This document shows, piece after piece, positions 16,239 through 23,530 of a stretch of DNA of 34,083 bases. The position numbers were made by a program, and so were the translations under genes. Within the stretch, counting starts at the first letter, position 1; the number at the start of each line of letters is the position of its first letter. The notes under the pieces are model-generated. The model was not told where the DNA came from and searched no databases. It saw only the letters and a list, made by a program, of their open reading frames with translations. The stretch is taken from assembly GCA_002406115.1 (NCBI GenBank), contig DHNC01000029.1, forward strand, positions 1 through 34,083, in the 5' to 3' direction. The stretch is from Christensenella sp. UBA4626 (lineage in GTDB: Bacteria > Bacillota > Clostridia > Christensenellales > UBA1242).

Positions 16239-16961
16239 CTAATTTACAATGTTTTCTCTCATGGATTTAAGCACTTTATTTTCTATTCTACTCACCTGAA
16301 CTTGGCTAACCCCAAGTTCTTTTGCTATCTCACTCTGGGTTTTGTCAAGATAATAGCGCATGATTATCACCTGTTTTTCACGGGCGTCCAACTTTTCTAT
16401 CATATCCCTCAAAGCAAGTTTGTCGATATAATTTTCCACACTAAAATTGTCCGCCACCTTGTCAAACAAAGTGATGCTATCCTCGCCGTCATCTAGTTGC
16501 TCGTTGAGTGACAACGGATTTGTATTGGCTTCCATTGTAAAAACCAAGTCAATCTTGTCGATGTTAAAATGTTTGGATAGGTGCTCCATGGACGGATTTT
16601 CTCCAAACTTTTTTAAATACTCCGCAATATAATTTTTTATCATTATTGCGTTTCTTTTTACGCTGCGTGAAACTTTTACGCTTCCGTCATCACGCAAAAA
16701 ACGTTTTATCTCGCCCGCTATCATTGGCACGGCGTAAGTGGTAAATTTTACATTAAAACTTGGGTCGTAGTTGTTTATTGCCTTCACAAAGCCCATTGAG
16801 CCCAACTGATACAAGTCGTCGTACTCAATGCCTTTGTTAAGATATCTTTTTATCACGCTTTTGATAAGCGGAGAATTGAACGTTATCAATTTTTCTTTGG
16901 CAGAATCATCGCCAGACTTTGCCTGAGTCAACAATTCCGCAGTTTGTGCGGTTGTTAGCAT
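16239..16961 (-). CDS. sigF: Forespore sigma factor SigF (SpoIIAC)
   Basis: This 240-residue sigma-70-family protein is the first forespore-specific sigma factor. Region 2 includes YDDLYQLGSMGFVKAINNYD and TTYAVPMIAGEIKRFLRDDG; region 4 has the helix-turn-helix TQSEIAKELGVSQVQVSRIE. Sigma-G is very similar, but the position directly after spoIIAA and spoIIAB identifies sigma-F. The start at ATG 16961 (one-base overlap with the spoIIAB stop, AGAGG 7 bases upstream) is preferred over the GTG at 16967. Activity should be held by SpoIIAB and freed by dephosphorylated SpoIIAA. Confidence 0.96.
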   Translation of the reverse strand: MLTTAQTAELLTQAKSGDDSAKEKLITFNSPLIKSVIKRYLNKGIEYDDLYQLGSMGFVKAINNYDPSFNVKFTTYAVPMIAGEIKRFLRDDGSVKVSRSVKRNAIMIKNYIAEYLKKFGENPSMEHLSKHFNIDKIDLVFTMEANTNPLSLNEQLDDGEDSITLFDKVADNFSVENYIDKLALRDMIEKLDAREKQVIIMRYYLDKTQSEIAKELGVSQVQVSRIENKVLKSMRENIVN

Positions 16962-17389
16962 TAGCACGCCTCTAAATTTGAAATGGTTTTTTGCATATTG
17001 ACTATCAGTCCGTCTTTGCTGTTTTTAACCTCCAAACTGTCCATAAACGCCTCAATGACAGTAAATCCCATGCCGCTCCTTTCTTGCTCTGGTTTGGTTG
17101 TGTAAAATGGGCTCATGGCTTTTTTAATGTCGACAATGCCGATGCCGTTGTCAATGACGGAAATATTTACGATATTGTTTTTTATTTCCATTTTCATTGT
17201 CACCCAACCCGGTTTGTCTGGATATGCGTGGACAATGGAATTGGTGACTGCCTCGCTCACTGCGGTCTTTACGTCCTCAATTTCTTCCAGTGTTGGATTC
17301 ATTTGCATCAAAAAGCCGGCTGCCACTGACCTTGCAAAGGCTTCGTTTTCTGGCAATGCTTTAAATTTTAATTCCATAACATTTTTCAT
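16961..17389 (-). CDS. spoIIAB: Anti-sigma-F factor and kinase SpoIIAB
   Basis: SpoIIAB binds sigma-F and phosphorylates SpoIIAA. The 142-residue GHKL-fold kinase has the N-box E46 and N50 (SEAVTNSIVHAY), the G1 box D80-N81-G82-I-G (VIDNGIGI), a lid with FYTTKPEQERSGMGF, and the G2 glycines at 106-108. Length is as in Bacillus. AGGAG lies 8 bases before the ATG. It is the middle gene of the spoIIA operon, 11 bases after spoIIAA. Confidence 0.97.
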   Translation of the reverse strand: MKNVMELKFKALPENEAFARSVAAGFLMQMNPTLEEIEDVKTAVSEAVTNSIVHAYPDKPGWVTMKMEIKNNIVNISVIDNGIGIVDIKKAMSPFYTTKPEQERSGMGFTVIEAFMDSLEVKNSKDGLIVNMQKTISNLEAC

Positions 17390-17400
17390 TTATAAATCTC

Positions 17401-17712
17401 CTAAACAATTTTGGGCATGATTTCGTACAGCCCAGACATTTTAAAAATTCGTTCCGCATTTCTGCTTGGGTTGGATATAAATATCGGTTTGTTGAATTCT
17501 TTCATTTTTTTATATCTCCCAATCAGCACCCCAACGCCAGTGCTATCCATAAATGTCAACTCGCTTAAATCCAACACTATTTGGATAAACCCCTTTTCTG
17601 TATCCAACAAAGTGTCTAGTTCTTTTCTTACTGTTTTGGCTGTGTATTCGTCAAGTTCGCCAGACAGCAAGATATACAAGGTTTTGCTCATAACCCTTGA
17701 TTTTATTTGCAT
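17401..17712 (-). CDS. spoIIAA: Anti-anti-sigma factor SpoIIAA
   Basis: This 103-residue STAS-domain protein releases sigma-F from SpoIIAB. The phosphorylated serine is S57 in FMDSTGVGVLIGRY, matching S58 of the Bacillus protein. A strong AGGAGG precedes the ATG. It is the first gene of spoIIAA-spoIIAB-sigF. In Bacillus the operon is driven by sigma-H, but no convincing sigma-H promoter is seen in the 97 bases upstream, most of which is the terminator of the preceding gene. Confidence 0.96.
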   Translation of the reverse strand: MQIKSRVMSKTLYILLSGELDEYTAKTVRKELDTLLDTEKGFIQIVLDLSELTFMDSTGVGVLIGRYKKMKEFNKPIFISNPSRNAERIFKMSGLYEIMPKIV

Positions 17713-17750
17713 ACTTTCCTCCTTGACAAAATACTAGCAAATGGCGGCAT

Positions 17751-17787
17751 AAAAAAAATGGTAACATTTGTAGATATGTCACCATTT
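17751..17787 (-). terminator. Terminator of the zinc-ribbon gene
   Basis: On the minus strand AAATGGTGACAT and ATGTTACCATTT form a 12-base-pair stem with an 8-base loop followed by a T run. It separates the zinc-ribbon gene from the spoIIA operon. Confidence 0.85.
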
Positions 17788-17809
17788 ATTGTTGTTTTGT
17801 GAAGAATAT

Positions 17810-18841
17810 TTATTTTGATAGGTAAAAACCTAAAATTATCATGCCAACCACAAGCAAAGCGGCAAAGAATATGCCTAGGAACACCCACCATTTGTTTGTT
17901 GGCAGATTGCCCACTTTGCCAGATTGTCCGTTGATGAAGGCTTTGTATCGCTTATCTTTATAGACTGTGTTGACCATGTAGACTGGCAAAAGACAGTAGT
18001 TATATTTGCGGTCATTGTATTGCGTGTCGATATCAAGGGTCACAACCGTGTCGCAATTGTATTTGTTTAAAATTTCACGTTCAATTTCCCTTCTCACAAC
18101 CGATTCCGCACTTGCAACGCAGTCATTAAACATCCTATCCTGATATTCAATCACATAGCCGTTCATAAAATCTTGTTGGAAATCAACAGCAGAGGTATAT
18201 TCAAACGGCATAATTTGCAACAAATCCTTTTGCTCCAAATTTGAGTTGGCTTCGATTGTTAAATTTTTAAAAATTTTGTCTATCGTGCCAGAAACCGGCT
18301 TTGTAATAACTTTTGTTTGAGTGTTGCCGCTGCTGTCACGCTCGGTCGTTTTATAACTCAACACGCCGCTAAATTTTGATGTGGTTGAAAAATCAAAAAC
18401 AAAAGTATTGACATAAAGACCAGTAACGTTATCTTCCGTCACGCCTTTGAATATTTTTTTGTTGGCAAAAAACCTCTTTGCAACAGCCCATTTGAATTTG
18501 TTTACCGCATCCGCCTTGCCGAAAGTGAAAGGCACAATTGAGTCGATATACATCAAATTCTTTTTGCTGGTTGCTGTCAATGTTTCGCTGCCGCAATATA
18601 AACACTTGCTGGTCACTTCCAATTTGTTCACCAGCAAATTTGCACCGCATGATTTGCATTTTATTGTTTTTGTTGATTTTGCCAAAGGATCTACTTCCAA
18701 AGGCTTCATCTCGTCAAAATTTTTCTTTGCAAAGGCGTAGTTGTACTTAACAGGCACACTTGAACCGCAACTGGTACAAACATTACTTTTGCTTTTAGGA
18801 TCAAAAACAAATGACCCACCACATTGATTACACTTACTCAT
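17810..18841 (-). CDS. Double zinc-ribbon protein with C-terminal membrane anchor
   Basis: The 343-residue protein has two N-terminal zinc ribbons, C4xxC7...C22xxC25 and C62xxC65...C80xxC83. A long soluble domain (about 90-310) follows, and one C-terminal transmembrane segment (about 318-340, FLGIFFAALLVVGMIILGF). Similar TFIIB-type zinc-ribbon proteins are common and uncharacterised in Bacillota; the soluble part has the look of a membrane-associated scaffold. No enzyme motif is seen. The promoter TTGCTT-17-TAAAAT ends 6 bases before the ATG and there is no Shine-Dalgarno sequence, so the mRNA is probably leaderless. It lies alone between the tRNA operon and spoIIA. Confidence 0.8.
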   Translation of the reverse strand: MSKCNQCGGSFVFDPKSKSNVCTSCGSSVPVKYNYAFAKKNFDEMKPLEVDPLAKSTKTIKCKSCGANLLVNKLEVTSKCLYCGSETLTATSKKNLMYIDSIVPFTFGKADAVNKFKWAVAKRFFANKKIFKGVTEDNVTGLYVNTFVFDFSTTSKFSGVLSYKTTERDSSGNTQTKVITKPVSGTIDKIFKNLTIEANSNLEQKDLLQIMPFEYTSAVDFQQDFMNGYVIEYQDRMFNDCVASAESVVRREIEREILNKYNCDTVVTLDIDTQYNDRKYNYCLLPVYMVNTVYKDKRYKAFINGQSGKVGNLPTNKWWVFLGIFFAALLVVGMIILGFYLSK

Positions 18842-18847
18842 AAAATT

Positions 18848-18876
18848 ATTTTATCAAATAAAAATCTTTTAAGCAA
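18848..18876 (-). promoter_or_regulatory. Promoter placing the start point at the ATG (zinc-ribbon gene)
   Basis: Minus-strand TTGCTT (18871-18876), 17-base spacer, TAAAAT (18848-18853), then 6 bases to the ATG at 18841. Confidence 0.65.
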
Positions 18877-18960
18877 ATATTTTTGCAAAAACAACAAGAT
18901 TTATTAAAATTGTGTCAATTTTGTTCCTATTATACTAATAAACATTATATGTCTATTGAT

Positions 18961-18986
18961 AGGAGTTTATCGAAAGATAAAATCCT
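18961..18986. other. Stable hairpin with GAAA tetraloop
   Basis: On the plus strand AGGAGTTTATC and GATAAAATCCT close a GAAA loop, with ten pairs and one G-A mismatch. There is no T run on either side, so it is not a terminator. It lies in the 300-base gap between the zinc-ribbon gene and the tRNA operon. No gene is visible in that gap. A weak plus-strand -10 (TATACT, 18931-18936) precedes the hairpin. Confidence 0.5.
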
Positions 18987-19027
18987 GGCGTTATATCCTA
19001 ATAAATATTACATATTTATGTAAAAAA

Positions 19028-19091
19028 TTTGACCCCAATTCACCTTTCTCAAAGTTGCCAAAAACCTGACCCCAATTTTGACCCCAATTTT
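19028..19091. repeat. Three copies of a TGACCCCAATT motif
   Basis: TGACCCCAATT occurs at about 19030-19040, 19067-19077 and 19079-19089, the last two 12 bases apart. The sequence is G/C-richer than its surroundings. It may be the edge of a decayed mobile or repetitive element; no transposase fragment is present. Confidence 0.5.
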
Positions 19092-19102
19092 GCATTGAGC
19101 AA

Positions 19103-19148
19103 GAAAAATGGTGTCTAGATATTGTATTACACAATTTCTAAACACCCT
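19103..19148 (-). terminator. Strong terminator behind the degenerate tRNA copy
   Basis: On the minus strand GGTGTTTAGAAATTGT and ACAATATCTAGACACC form a nearly perfect 16-pair stem with a 5-base loop, followed by ATTTTTC. It begins a few bases after the 3' end of the tRNA-like copy at 19152. Confidence 0.75.
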
Positions 19149-19151
19149 ACA

Positions 19152-19227
19152 TGGAGCTGGTGAATGGAGTCGAACCATCAACCTGCTGTATTAAGGAAAT
19201 ACGAAGTTTTGACGTCAATCCAGCAGC
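19152..19227 (-). pseudogene. Degenerate tRNA-Thr-like copy
   Basis: The 3' 37 bases (19152-19188: end of anticodon arm, variable loop, T arm, acceptor strand, CCA) are identical to those of the tRNA-Thr(TGT) gene at 19265-19339. The 5' part keeps an acceptor strand GCTGCTG that pairs at 6 of 7 positions. The D and anticodon regions are replaced by unrelated sequence holding a TTGACGTCAA palindrome and a GTATT/AATAC stem. Total length is 76 bases, as for a tRNA. It is not a normal tRNA; it may be a recombination scar, an old attachment site or a decayed duplicate. Confidence 0.65.
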
Positions 19228-19235
19228 CCATTTAA

Positions 19236-19260
19236 ACAAAAAACTCCTATTTCTAGGAGT
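19236..19260 (-). terminator. Terminator of the Pro-Met-Asp-Phe-Tyr-Thr tRNA operon
   Basis: On the minus strand ACTCCTA-GAAA-TAGGAGT followed by TTTTTG, 5 bases after the tRNA-Thr 3' end. Confidence 0.85.
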
Positions 19261-19264
19261 ATTG

Positions 19265-19339
19265 TGGAGCTGGTGAATGGAGTCGAACCATCAACCTGCT
19301 GATTACAAGTCAGCTGCTCTGCCATTGAGCCACACCAGC
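19265..19339 (-). tRNA. tRNA-Thr (anticodon TGT)
   Basis: Acceptor GCTGGTG/CACCAGC, anticodon arm GCTGA-CTTGTAA-TCAGC, T arm ATGG-TTCGACT-CCAT, encoded CCA. It is the last gene of the six-tRNA operon. Confidence 0.96.
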
Positions 19340-19404
19340 ATATTGATATATTAAATTATTGTTGTTGCTTTGTCAATCAATGAACGACTATTTTCCACTT
19401 GGAG

Positions 19405-19489
19405 TGGTGGAAGGGGATGGATTCGAACCATCGAAGACGAAGTCGACGGATTTACAGTCCGTTGCATTTGGCCGCTCTGCAACCCTTCC
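19405..19489 (-). tRNA. tRNA-Tyr (anticodon GTA)
   Basis: Anticodon arm ACGGA-CTGTAAA-TCCGT and a long variable arm (class II) as expected for bacterial tRNA-Tyr. The acceptor starts GGAAGGG; the discriminator is A with encoded CCA. Confidence 0.96.
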
Positions 19490-19513
19490 ATAACGCACTT
19501 GCATAAACAAGTG

Positions 19514-19589
19514 TGGTGGCTCGAACCGGAATCGAACCAGTGACACAAGGATTTTCAGTCCTTTGCTCTACCGACTGAGCTATCGAGCC
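19514..19589 (-). tRNA. tRNA-Phe (anticodon GAA)
   Basis: Acceptor GGCTCGA/TCGAGCC, anticodon arm AAGGA-CTGAAAA-TCCTT, encoded CCA. Confidence 0.96.
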
Positions 19590-19595
19590 TTAATT

Positions 19596-19672
19596 TGGCG
19601 ACCCGGAAGGGGCTCGAACCCTCGACCTCCAGCGTGACAGGCTGGCGCTCTAACCAGCTGAGCTACCGGGCC
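19596..19672 (-). tRNA. tRNA-Asp (anticodon GTC)
   Basis: Acceptor GGCCCGG with its partner before GCCA, anticodon arm CCAGC-CTGTCAC-GCTGG, discriminator G, encoded CCA. Confidence 0.96.
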
Positions 19673-19703
19673 AAATTAAAATTAAGATGTGTGCCTTTAT
19701 GGC

Positions 19704-19780
19704 TGGTGGGCCTTCACGGACTTGAACCGCGGACCGACCGGTTATGAGCCGGTTGCTCTAACCAACTGAGCTAAAGGCCC
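19704..19780 (-). tRNA. tRNA-Met (anticodon CAT), probably elongator
   Basis: Acceptor GGGCCTT/AAGGCCC, fully paired at the first position, so not the initiator. The anticodon arm is ACCGG-CTCATAA-CCGGT, and CCA is encoded. A lysidine-modified tRNA-Ile reading AUA also carries CAT in its gene and is not fully excluded. Confidence 0.9.
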
Positions 19781-19863
19781 TTGTAAAAGTTTTGCAACTT
19801 TTAAGGTTTAAGTTGTGAAGCATTTGCCCCACTTAAAACCTGCACTCGTCACAATGCAGATAA

Positions 19864-19939
19864 TGGTCGGGGTGAAGGGACTCGAACCCCCGGCCCCATG
19901 ATCCCAAATCACGTGCGCTACCAACTGCGCTACACCCCG
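19864..19939 (-). tRNA. tRNA-Pro (anticodon TGG)
   Basis: Acceptor CGGGGTG/CACCCCG, anticodon arm CGTGA-TTTGGGA-TCATG, encoded CCA. It is the first gene of the tRNA operon, 14 bases after the -10. Confidence 0.96.
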
Positions 19940-19953
19940 ACGATTACTTATTC

Positions 19954-19982
19954 ATAATACAATATTCTAAAATTAAAGTCAA
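19954..19982 (-). promoter_or_regulatory. Promoter of the six-tRNA operon
   Basis: Minus-strand TTGACT (19977-19982), 17-base spacer, TATTAT (19954-19959). Very AT-rich sequence upstream (to about 20060) may act as an UP element. Otherwise 19983-20212 holds no gene. Confidence 0.8.
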
Positions 19983-20117
19983 TGGTTTTGTTAAACTTTT
20001 TTACATTTTTTTAATTTTTTTATAATTTTATAATTACTATGTTTTTAAATGTAATTTTTAAATAAATTTAAAGATTTAACTGCTTATACAACATAATATC
20101 ATATTTATTTTTCAATA

Positions 20118-20142
20118 AACTCACACTAAATTTAGTTGAGTT
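20118..20142 (-). terminator. Possible terminator after the pseudouridine synthase gene
   Basis: A hairpin with the palindrome ACTAAATTTAGT flanked by AACTCA/TGAGTT with one bulged base. The T run on the minus strand is short (TTTATT), so termination is uncertain. Confidence 0.4.
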
Positions 20143-20212
20143 GAGCGTTTGCTTTTTGTGCATAAACATATCATATTTTAATCGAGCATAGCAAATTTGT
20201 TAATTTTGTTAC

Positions 20213-21043
20213 TTATAGCCAGGTCGGGATGATTTCAAAGGTTTTACTGTTAAGATACGCAAGCGGAGAGCCTTTTTCAAATTTAAAAGCCAAATAATTT
20301 GCGGTCAGATGCAGTTGTTTTTCTCTGTCCTTGCCGTATTTATTGTCCCCCACTATTGGATAGCCGTAATAAGCAATATGAGCACGAATTTGATGTGTTT
20401 TGCCGGTCACAAGATTGGCGGTCATAAGGGTGTTTTCTCCACGATATTCCACCAAATCAAATTCTGTTACAATTGGGTCATAGCCGGTTGTTTTAAGTTC
20501 GCTTATCCAAACTTTGCTTAATGTATCCACCTTTTTCAAATAAACTGTTCGCTTGATTTTGGTTATGTCCACCCTGCCGTGAACCAACAAAGCATATTTT
20601 TTGATTATACCCTTTCGAGTTTTAAAGGCGGACAAAAGTGAACGTTCTGCTTGCTTATTGCGGGCAAAAACCACAAGCCCTTCCGTATTGCGGTCTATGC
20701 GATGAACAGGCAAAACCGTGTCATAATTTTGTTTCAAAACTGCCACAAGGTCACGCTCGGTTTCGCTTACAACTTCAATGCCTGCACGCTTGTTTACAAT
20801 TAAAACGTTATCGTCAGCATAAACCAAAGTGTACCAATCTTTTTGCTCTTTTTCTGTGTAAAATACAACCAATTTGTCACCTGAATGCAAGTCTAAATCT
20901 TCTTTTACACGGGCATTGTTGACCTTAACATCTTTGTTCGCCAAGATTTTTGCAACGTCAAAACGAGAAAGAAAAGGCAACTCGTCAATAATTGCCTTAA
21001 CTAATTTTTTATCGGTTTTAACTTCAAATTCAATCTTTTGCAT
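20213..21043 (-). CDS. RluA-family pseudouridine synthase (RluC/RluD-like)
   Basis: The 276-residue enzyme would convert uridine to pseudouridine in 23S rRNA or tRNA. It has an N-terminal S4 RNA-binding domain (about 24-60, FDVAKILANKDVKVNNARVK) and the catalytic motif HRIDRNTEG with D117. The family motif VTGKTHQIRAHIAYYGYPIVGD follows. With S4 present, RluC/RluD is closer than RluA, but the target site cannot be read from the sequence. It starts 19 bases after the endonuclease IV-like gene, with AAAGG some distance upstream, and is probably in one operon with it. Confidence 0.92.
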   Translation of the reverse strand: MQKIEFEVKTDKKLVKAIIDELPFLSRFDVAKILANKDVKVNNARVKEDLDLHSGDKLVVFYTEKEQKDWYTLVYADDNVLIVNKRAGIEVVSETERDLVAVLKQNYDTVLPVHRIDRNTEGLVVFARNKQAERSLLSAFKTRKGIIKKYALLVHGRVDITKIKRTVYLKKVDTLSKVWISELKTTGYDPIVTEFDLVEYRGENTLMTANLVTGKTHQIRAHIAYYGYPIVGDNKYGKDREKQLHLTANYLAFKFEKGSPLAYLNSKTFEIIPTWL

Positions 21044-21062
21044 TATGTTTTTGTTTAGCCTT

Positions 21063-21923
21063 TTAGTTTTTGTCAGCGAAGTACAAGTCCCGCATATATT
21101 TTGCGCCGATTTCTTGGCTTTCGCTTGCCTCGCTGATGACCCAAGGATTTATATTCATTTCGTGCAACACTTCAACAAACTCTTTTAAATCTGGCTTGCC
21201 AACGCTTCCGTCCGCCATATTTTCGCCATGAACCAAATGGTGCATTTCGCCCTTGTCGTTGTATTGGATTGTGTAAGCGTGGAAATGAATATGCTCAAAT
21301 TTTTCGGGTATTTCCGCCTTGATTTTTTCAAGCCTTGTGCGGATTGCTTGTTTATCTTTTAAACTGCCAACTTCACGTGCGTGCAAGTGCGCAATATCTA
21401 TGCAAGGATAGCAATATTTACATTGCTTGCAGATTTCAATAATCTCGTCCAAAGAGCCAAGATTTGCCGTTTTGCCACCGATTTCTGGATAAAAGCGAAC
21501 CTCACCCATATCGGTTGAAGAAGTAATTTCATTTATGGCATCAATCAGTTGCTTTATTGCCACACGCCTACCCTCTGGGGTGTTATCATGACCGCCGCCT
21601 GGGTGGAAAATTATGCGGGTTACGCCAACTGATTTGGCAAGTTCAATGCCTTGACGCATATATTCTTTACTCTTCTCAACGCTTGGTGTGTTTTTGCTGC
21701 CCAAATTGACATAATATGGTGCATGGATTGAAAAATATATGCCGTTTTGGCGTTCTTTTAAATAAATTTCCTTGTTTTTATCGCTAATTTTAAAGCCGTA
21801 AACGCACTGGATTTCGTACGCATTTAAGCCCATTGCACGCAGCCAGTCAAACAGACCGCTGAACTTGCCTTTATAGTTTGACGGTGTGCCAGCAACACCA
21901 AAAATAGGTGGATTTTGTTCCAT
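21063..21923 (-). CDS. Endonuclease IV-like TIM-barrel protein
   Basis: This 286-residue protein is of the xylose isomerase-like/AP endonuclease family 2 superfamily. Probable metal ligands appear in Nfo order: H67 (SIHAPYY), H107 (FHPGG), E147 (YPEIGG), D176 and H179 (CIDIAHLHAR), H213 or H215 (HIHFHAY), histidines near 228-232, and E265 (VISEAS). Endonuclease IV opens DNA at abasic sites. The IHAPYYVNL and DIAHLHAR spacing fits an Nfo-like enzyme, but a sugar or small-molecule isomerase is possible. AAGGGG precedes the ATG. It lies upstream of the pseudouridine synthase in the same direction. Confidence 0.8.
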   Translation of the reverse strand: MEQNPPIFGVAGTPSNYKGKFSGLFDWLRAMGLNAYEIQCVYGFKISDKNKEIYLKERQNGIYFSIHAPYYVNLGSKNTPSVEKSKEYMRQGIELAKSVGVTRIIFHPGGGHDNTPEGRRVAIKQLIDAINEITSSTDMGEVRFYPEIGGKTANLGSLDEIIEICKQCKYCYPCIDIAHLHAREVGSLKDKQAIRTRLEKIKAEIPEKFEHIHFHAYTIQYNDKGEMHHLVHGENMADGSVGKPDLKEFVEVLHEMNINPWVISEASESQEIGAKYMRDLYFADKN

Positions 21924-21972
21924 ATTACCCCTTTTTAAGTTAGTTTTAAGAATATGTTTTGCTTACAAAAAT

Positions 21973-23307
21973 CTAAACAAAGTTTTTAAAGAATTTTTCC
22001 CTTAACAACAAAAATTTTGCATCGTTTATGCGATAACTATTGTCCACTCCAACGTCAAAGGTCTTGTTAAGGTGTGTCACAGCCTTTTCGTCATCGATAA
22101 TCATAACATCTTGCAAACTTTCGGTTATCAAGCCACGGTTTAAAGTGAATGAGCCATAAAGCCCATAATGTGAGTCAATAACTATAGAATTGAACCTAAT
22201 ATAGCCGTCGTAAAGATAACAATTTGCGCCATACAACGCCAACTCTTTTGCATACGCACGGGAAGCATAATAGCGGCTGCTGTCATCCGAATGCATTGGA
22301 ATCATAAGTCTAACTTCAATGTTTGAATTTAACGCAAATTTAAGCAAAGACATGATGCTTTCGGTTGGAACAAACTCCTCAACTTGGATTTGAATTGTTT
22401 GTTTTGCCATGCAAATCGCTTTGATGAGCATCAACTCAAAATCTTGATTGATTGAGTTGGCGATATATTGCATTTTAACTTGATTTTTTGTGTCAAACTC
22501 TGGCTTTGTATATTCCAGATATTTTCCGCTTGCAAAAATGACATCTTTGTGTGCGGAAACGTCAATGGATTGAACAATCTCGCCCTTAAATTTGATAATC
22601 ATGTTTGAAACAACGCACTTCTCTTTGAGTTGGCAAGGCTTTGTGTCAATCTTGCCCATGTACGCAGTTAAACCATCAATAACCACTAAATTGCGTCTAT
22701 TTACAAATTTATTGTCGACTGTACGCAGATTGCTGAAAGGATAAGCTTTAACACCAATTGCCAAAAGTTGTTTTTTAAGTTTATGTCTGATTGGCTTGTC
22801 GTAAACCAGTTTTACAGCCACGCCTGCTTCAAGTTTTTTTGTCAAAGCGTCCTTCATCCATTCAAAATCACGATTGCTGAAATTTGATACTTCAAAAATA
22901 ATGTATTTTTGAGCGGCGTTGATTTCTTTGATTAAGTTGGCTTGAAATTTTGAATACGTGTGAAAAAACTCAAAACTATTGTTGGTAAACATATTTGCAT
23001 TGTACCCCAACTGGTTAAACGAAAAATAGTCATTCCCGTTTGTTTCCGCAGGTTTAAGCAATTGATTGCTTATCAAATTATTATAAATTTCATCCTCATT
23101 CAATTTGATTTTTAAAGACTCACATTTTTTGTAATAAACAATTTTTGTGATTAAATATATCACACCGCCAATCAATGACGTGCACAAAAACAATGCCAAC
23201 CACAAGATAATTGCACGAGGTTTGTCACGCTCAAAAATTATCATTGCACCCGACATTGCAATAAGCATTATAATTAAAAAAATTGCCAAAATAATTTTGA
23301 TTGCCAT
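21973..23307 (-). CDS. Cardiolipin-synthase-like protein with altered HKD motifs
   Basis: The 444-residue protein has the layout of bacterial cardiolipin synthase: two N-terminal transmembrane segments (about 3-25 and 32-56) and two phospholipase D-type halves. The catalytic pattern HxKx4D is changed in both. The first is R204-R-N206...D211 (VNRRNLVVIDG) and the second R371-F-N373...D378 (RFNSIVIDS). Histidine, the nucleophile, and lysine are missing twice. The folds around them are well kept (YMGKID, YGLYGSFTLNRG). It is therefore probably inactive as a phosphatidyltransferase and may bind lipid or regulate an active paralogue. The promoter TTGCGA-17-TAAAAT ends 6 bases before the ATG and there is no Shine-Dalgarno sequence. 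Confidence 0.85.
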   Translation of the reverse strand: MAIKIILAIFLIIMLIAMSGAMIIFERDKPRAIILWLALFLCTSLIGGVIYLITKIVYYKKCESLKIKLNEDEIYNNLISNQLLKPAETNGNDYFSFNQLGYNANMFTNNSFEFFHTYSKFQANLIKEINAAQKYIIFEVSNFSNRDFEWMKDALTKKLEAGVAVKLVYDKPIRHKLKKQLLAIGVKAYPFSNLRTVDNKFVNRRNLVVIDGLTAYMGKIDTKPCQLKEKCVVSNMIIKFKGEIVQSIDVSAHKDVIFASGKYLEYTKPEFDTKNQVKMQYIANSINQDFELMLIKAICMAKQTIQIQVEEFVPTESIMSLLKFALNSNIEVRLMIPMHSDDSSRYYASRAYAKELALYGANCYLYDGYIRFNSIVIDSHYGLYGSFTLNRGLITESLQDVMIIDDEKAVTHLNKTFDVGVDNSYRINDAKFLLLREKFFKNFV

Positions 23308-23313
23308 GCAATA

Positions 23314-23342
23314 ATTTTATCAAAAACATTAAATATTCGCAA
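23314..23342 (-). promoter_or_regulatory. Promoter placing the start point at the ATG (cardiolipin-synthase-like gene)
   Basis: Minus-strand TTGCGA (23337-23342), 17-base spacer, TAAAAT (23314-23319), then 6 bases to the ATG at 23307. Confidence 0.65.
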
Positions 23343-23400
23343 CTAAAAAACGCTCAAACTCAATTTTGAAAGATTATTTTTGAAAAGTTTTGCAATTTTA

Positions 23401-23429
23401 TTGTAAATTTATCGCTAATTTGCTAATAT
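23401..23429 (+). promoter_or_regulatory. Promoter of tRNA-Thr(CGT)
   Basis: TTGTAA (23401-23406), 17-base spacer, TAATAT (23424-23429). The tRNA starts 16 bases downstream of the -10. Confidence 0.65.
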
Positions 23430-23444
23430 ATCAAAGTAGAATAT

Positions 23445-23520
23445 GCTGATGTAGCACAGTCGGTAGTGCAATTGATTCGTAATCAATAGGTCGCCGGTTC
23501 AAGTCCGGCCATCAGCTCCA
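23445..23520 (+). tRNA. tRNA-Thr (anticodon CGT)
   Basis: Acceptor GCTGATG/CATCAGC, anticodon arm ATTGA-TTCGTAA-TCAAT, T arm GCCGG-TTCAAGT-CCGGC, encoded CCA, followed directly by eight T residues. It reads ACG codons. Confidence 0.96.
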
Positions 23521-23530
23521 TTTTTTTTGT

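Noticed and set aside
19152..19227. The second tRNA-Thr-like copy as a functional tRNA with anticodon CCT
   Set aside because: A TTCCTTA loop can be drawn on a 4-pair stem, but there is no D arm and the acceptor has a mismatch, so a working tRNA is unlikely.
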